Source of the DNA: Membranipora membranacea
Taxonomy: Eukaryota > Bryozoa > Gymnolaemata > Cheilostomatida > Membraniporidae
Length of the DNA stretch: 64,000 bases
Direction: 5' to 3'
Assembly (NCBI GenBank): GCA_914767715.1
Contig: OU612065.1
Span: 31,000,001 to 31,064,000 of the forward strand
Shown: one piece after another, positions 59,586-64,000 of the stretch
Layout: every line of letters begins with the position of its first letter
Position numbering within the stretch: the stretch's first letter is position 1
Position numbers and translations under genes: made by a program
Notes under the pieces: model-generated
Databases searched by the model: none
Told to the model about the DNA's origin: nothing
Seen by the model: the letters and a program-made list of their open reading frames with translations, nothing else

Positions 59586-60619
59586 GATTGAAATAACCCA
59601 CGGAGGTGTCACATAGGAGGAACGAGATTATAACCCATTAAAGAGGCTTAGTTGTATATAAAGATCATATGTGTGAATTGGTTTATGGGTCCTAAGATGC
59701 ACAAATTCCATACAACTCAGCGAGATTGTTTTTCTATACATGGGGTCTTATTTGCCTGCTTTATTCAACGAACCCTTTATTTGCAAGTGGTTTGTGTGGG
59801 GTAGATACCTTCTACCGATACCTGCCATTAGCAGCTACTTTTTTATGGAGAGACAGAATGGATTCTTTATGCAGGGTGCAGGAAACACTAGACCTCCTTT
59901 ACAAAATACCAAGGTTGATAAAATGGGTCATGAAGAGGGGGAAATTGATTTGGGTCTTTCATGGGTATAACATTTCTTTGATCTGAAAAGTTGTTTTGAG
60001 ATGAAGCTCTTCTTAAGTTTCTGTATACATGATTAACAGGTTGATGTTCATGATCATCAGCTATCTAAATATCACTCTTCAATATCTTAAACATAAAAAT
60101 ATCAATAGTTAGTAGAAATTAAAACAGCAGGCTCTCCTGGTTTGGACACACTACTGTTAAAAGGCATATTTATATTAACTACTGACTTTTCGGACAATGA
60201 ACACATCATAATCACAGTCAAAGACAGTCACTGCATATAGACAGTATTCAAAAAGAGGCAAAAGCCAATGCTCAAAAGCCAAACTTTAAGAACCATTGAA
60301 AATTGTCACCAGAAAGAATCAACTGTCCCTTGCTGTCTGGCTGTCTCTTTGTTATGATTGATTGTTTTGTGCAAAGGCAGGCAGCCTGCCCAGATGCACC
60401 TTTCTAAGCGGCAATTGGATATTTCTTTAGGAAAGCCTTAATTTTTAGGAATTAAAGAAATGCTAGATAGTTTCCCATTGGTCAAATTATCCGCTGTATT
60501 ACACCTTTCCTCAAAAAATATCATAAAGCGTATCACAGGTAGCTTTGTCACGTGGCCACTGGTTTTTGTTTTTTTTGTTTTTTGGGTGGCCTTGTATTTC
60601 TCGGTATGGTATCGGTAGT
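59586..60619 (+). repeat. Spacer repeat, copy B
   Basis: Second copy of 19,867-20,975, in the same orientation, ending early at ATGGTATCGGTAGT. Both overlapping frames (59,726-59,986 and 59,740-59,970) remain open with mostly conservative changes. From 58,915 to 59,585 there is only AT-rich sequence with no recognised gene. Confidence 0.75.
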
Positions 60620-60784
60620 TGATTGTAGTAATTATGTGAAAACATTGCTAAGTTGAAAAAATTTAAAACACCCATGAGTATGACCATGACCTTGACCTTG
60701 ATCATAGTCATACTCATGGGTGTTTTAAATGTTTTTTAACTTAACCATTTTTTAACATTATTACTACAATATCTAGTGCAATCA
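60620..60784. mobile_element. Fold-back (MITE-like) hairpin element
   Basis: Two arms of about 70-75 bases, TGATTGTAGTAAT...ACACCCATGAGTATGA and its imperfect complement ending CTACAATATCTAGTGCAATCA, enclose a short CATGACCTTGACC loop. The inner 24 bases of each arm pair almost perfectly. It sits exactly where copy B of the spacer repeat stops. Confidence 0.65.
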
Positions 60785-60809
60785 ACTTATTTATATTTAT
60801 TTTGAATAT

Positions 60810-62910
60810 GATAAATGGTTGGTTGGTTGGTTTATTTTGCCACAAGTATTAGGTATGTTGCGAGATTGAGTGTTTATACTGTTACATGAGTAGCGAATAC
60901 CAAAAAGAAACATAAACAAAATGAGTAAAGTAAAGTCTGACTTCTAGTGGATTAAAAAATATCTTGCAATATCAAAATTAAGTGTCTGAGGAATGAGTCT
61001 TTACCTCAGGCAGTTCTGTATTTAAGGCTGCGATATCTGCCTGAGGGGAGTTTCTCAAGAAAATTGTTTAAAAAATGTTCGTCATCATGTATTATCTGCA
61101 GGGCCAGGTTCTTTGTCCGTTTTGATATGACTGAATCTAGGTCCCCAATATCAAGACCTAGTCTGTCGCCTTGCTTAAAAAACTTTCTCAGAGCTTTCTT
61201 GTCTCATGAATAAATACTAGTGAACAAAATAGGTAGGCAGTAGGTTCGAATGGATACAATAAAACTTTTAAATAACATGCAGGCTAAAGGCTTTGTACTC
61301 TGATAATTAAAGGTTCTGATGACAAACATTCTCTGATTTGCTTTGGATACAACATTATTGACATGATCTTCGAAACGTAATTTGTTATCAAAGAGAACTC
61401 CCAAATATTTAACATTGTCACAAAAATCTATTTTTACACCATTAAATTCGAGAGTAGGACTCTCAGGTTTATCTCTCTTAGTGGAGAAAAGCATCTCTTG
61501 GGTTTTAGAAGGATTAAGTAATAAGTCGAGTTCTTTGCATAGACCAGTGATCTCATTAAAATAATTAGACAAGTCATTATTATCAGAGATGCAACCAACA
61601 ATACAAGTGTCATCAGCATATTTTAAAATAGTTATATTGCTCTGTTCTGACCTAATCTTATTTGTATACACTGAGAATAATAGAGGACTGAGGACAGAAC
61701 CCTGGGGTGTTCCGGGGATGTTCCTGTGTTGGTGGTGATTGATGTTGAGAGAATATTGTTTACTATTGTTCTTTGTGTTCTGCCTGTCAGGAAACTCGAC
61801 ACCCAATTTGAAACATTGGAGTCTAGATGTTGCAGTTCTGTGAGGAGATTACTGACACTGATGGTGTTAAATGCAGACGAGAAGTCGAGAAATAGGCATC
61901 TTGCATAGTTGGCAGCTTGAAGGTCTATGTAACTAGTTATTGTGGTAATAAGGCATAATACTGCATCCTGGGTTGATCTTTTAGCTCGGTAGGCAAATTG
62001 GTGATTGTCGAGAGGAGTGTTTTTAACTATATAGCTTTTCAGCAGACGTTCCATTGTTTTACATAAGCAGCTTGTCAGGGCTATTGGTCGGATGTGTTTA
62101 AGTTGATTTGGCTTGTCAGTTTTTGGCAGTGGTTTGATGATGGCCGATTTCCATATATTAGGAGTTGTTTGAGAGTCAAGAGAGAAGTTGAATATATCCG
62201 TAATTACAGGCGCTAGTTGGTCAGCACAGAGTTTTAATGCTCTTGGTATCAGACCATCAGGTCAAGCACCCTTTCTAGAGTTGAGGCGTTTGAGTTGTAC
62301 CCGAGCTGATTTTTCATCTATTGTGCAGGGAGGAGCAGTTAGGTTTTTGTAAGCAGGTTGTGGTGGCTGAGTGTCTTGTTTCTCAAATCTGGCAAAGAAG
62401 TTGTTGAGTTCTTCAGGTTTGAAGTTAATACTGGTTGTGACTTGGAGTTGCTGGTTGGAAGTCCGGTAATTTTTTTAATGTCGTTCCAAGCGTTTGCAGG
62501 ATCACTGGCTAAATGTTGTTGGATTTTTAGGGAATATTCTTCTCTGGCTTTTTTATTTTCTTTTGAGACTGGCTTTTTGAGTTTATGATAGAGTTTCTTA
62601 TTTCCATTTTTGTGGGCGTCGTGTTTCTCAACTATCATATCCACAATGCGCTTTGTAATCCACGGCTTTTTGTTGGCATATTTTTTAACTTCCTTTGGTT
62701 GTATGGTGGTCTGTGCAGAAATTAATGTAGTCAGTTATCGTTTCAGTCCGCTGGTTGATGTTGTCATTGGCATCTGTGAGATTGTCCCAAAGTGTGGTAT
62801 CTAAGCATGCTTGAAGATTATCGACATTACTGTCGGAGAATGTTCTGCGAGTTGTAAACGTAGGTTTTAATTTAGACAAAGGTTTATAGGATGGCACGAG
62901 ATGCATAATG
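60810..62910 (-). mobile_element. CR1/Rex-like LINE, 5'-truncated, broken
   Basis: Minus-strand frames give the linker after the endonuclease (62,339-62,906, with RTETITDYINFCTDHHT and KLKKPVSKENKKAREEY) and the reverse transcriptase (61,632-62,054 with DFSSAFNT, then 61,204-61,806 with GTPQGSVLSPLLF and the catalytic KYADDT). At least two frame breaks separate them (near 62,260-62,340 and 61,700-61,790), and the endonuclease domain is absent, as in 5'-truncated LINE copies. The 3' end at about 60,815-60,835 carries a short AACC repeat on the coding strand, typical of CR1-like tails. Inactive. Confidence 0.85.
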
Positions 62911-62913
62911 TAA

Positions 62914-63085
62914 TGACAAAGTTAATTTATTTGCCTATGGAACAGAGAAAAATTCAAAGCTCAAAGCGGTGAAGATTAAAGCTAAAACAGCAGAAGACAA
63001 CTACCGATACCATACCGAGAAATACAAGGCCACCTAAAAAACAAAAAAACAAAAACCAGTGGCCATGTGACAAGGCTATATCACA
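62914..63085 (-). repeat. Spacer repeat, inverted end fragment (copy C)
   Basis: Complement of about 20,830-20,990: it contains GGCCACC, AATACAAGGCCACC and ATGGAACAGAG. It lies directly behind the LINE and overlaps in content with the end of copy B, but inverted, so copies B and C bracket the fold-back element and the LINE. Confidence 0.7.
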
Positions 63086-63369
63086 GGATATTGAATATAT
63101 CTGAAGACTGCCTACCAGTCAAACTGATATGGGACCATTTGCCTTGTATTTTTTTGGACGATGTTCTCAGGCTACCGCTATATTTTTTTCTCTACTAATT
63201 TATAATCAATTTTAGAAATTTACATTTGGAAAAAAAATTGACAGTTAACAGGTTCCCATCTCAGTCAGTCAGTCTTAATGATCAGCTCAGTAAGCAGCGC
63301 CTTCATCACTGAACTGTGGGATCTTTGTGGAAAATAGCCAAAACTCAGAGCGAAGGCATATCAAATTAA

Positions 63370-63560
63370 TCGGTGTTGGAGTAGGGCACCTGCCCTCTAA
63401 TATGAAAGTGAGAGAGGTCTTGGGATGTTAATCCAGCTGCAAACTGCTGACTACTGGGCTCAGTTGATACCCCAGGGGTGAACTGACATACCTGCAAATT
63501 TAGAGAAGCATGACGCTAAATATGACGGCCTCGTCCCTAAGCACCTTTATTTCTAAGTCT
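63370..63560 (+). mobile_element. tRNA-derived SINE, degenerate
   Basis: The head has GGTGTTGGAGTAGGGC (A-box region) and GGTCTTGGGATGTTAATCC (B box, 63,417-63,434). The body CCCAGGGGTGAACTGACATACCTGCAAA and GGCCTCGTCCCTAAG aligns with the body of the SINE at 19.2 kb, so it is an older copy of that family. From 63,561 to 64,000 no gene is supported, though a 75-codon frame at 63,626-63,853 is open. Confidence 0.65.
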
Positions 63561-64000
63561 TTGGACCGAGACAGTTTTGATACGCCGAAATCTCCATATA
63601 GTTCTAGCTACAAAACAAAGAAAGATTGGTCATCAATATGATATTTGATTTGATATTCTGGTTCAAAGCTAATTCACTGAAGCTCTTCCTAATGTCTTTT
63701 TGCTCTGAAATGGGTCAGCCAGTTGTCCCTCGGCCACAGTCAGTGGTAATTTCAATCATGGAAATTTTCAGTCAAAGTGTTAATATATATGAGTTATCTT
63801 GTCTTAAGTCAAGAGCGGCAAACTCCTGCAAAACACAAGTTACTTATCATTAAACTCTCCTTTCAAAACCTAATTTTTCGAATTGAAATTATATTTCAAC
63901 TTCTATGTAACCACTGCTCGTCAATAACAAGTCACCAACTTGATATGTGAACCTTTGTTGAACACCGATGATGGTTTAATTGGATAAACTGTTGAGTGGA

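Overview
The window is AT-rich animal DNA, not bacterial. Genes are split by GT-AG introns, TATA boxes and AATAAA signals frame small genes, and there are tRNA-derived SINEs, a CR1/Rex-like LINE, a ~174-bp satellite and long segmental duplications. The protein hints (calcium-activated chloride channel regulator, CLCA; a CXC-domain family common in marine invertebrates; small cysteine-rich secreted peptides) fit a marine invertebrate such as a cnidarian, mollusc, echinoderm or invertebrate chordate. The sequence alone does not settle the phylum.

Layout. Positions 440-47,262 form one very large imperfect inverted duplication. Outside-in on the left: a ~174-bp satellite (1.2-2.5 kb), a 5'-truncated CLCA copy on the minus strand (3.2-7.1 kb), then a tandem array of ~4.9-kb units (one remnant, units 1 and 2, and truncated unit 3) up to 19.86 kb. 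The right arm mirrors this: an extra decayed CLCA copy (21.4-23.6 kb), units D, E and F plus partial G (24.7-40.3 kb), a CLCA copy on the plus strand (40.6-44.5 kb) and the same satellite (45.2-46.6 kb). The spacer between the arms is a repeat (19.87-20.98 kb) that recurs at 59.6-60.6 kb.

Each complete unit carries one gene for a 71-residue precursor: a signal peptide exon, then an exon encoding a cationic eight-cysteine peptide. The gene has a TATA box and an AATAAA signal. There are five intact copies, 1 and 2 on the plus strand and D, E and F on the minus strand, all pointing toward the centre. Just upstream of each promoter is a conserved ~84-codon open frame that ends with its own AATAAA. 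On the opposite strand of each unit lies a decayed copy of the peptide gene's first exon. The arrangement looks like a birth-and-death multigene family of secreted defence or venom-type peptides, spread by unequal exchange. No function can be assigned from sequence.

From 47.6 to 55.1 kb the satellite continues, split by a 5,577-bp element with ~98-bp terminal inverted repeats and a 6-bp target duplication. A further unit fragment follows (55.1-56.0 kb), then a broken CXC-domain gene (56.5-58.9 kb), the second copy of the spacer repeat, a fold-back element, a 5'-truncated LINE (60.8-62.9 kb, minus) and a SINE (63.4-63.6 kb). Most other open frames here are shadows or repeats. The living gene content is probably the five peptide genes and possibly the open frame beside each.
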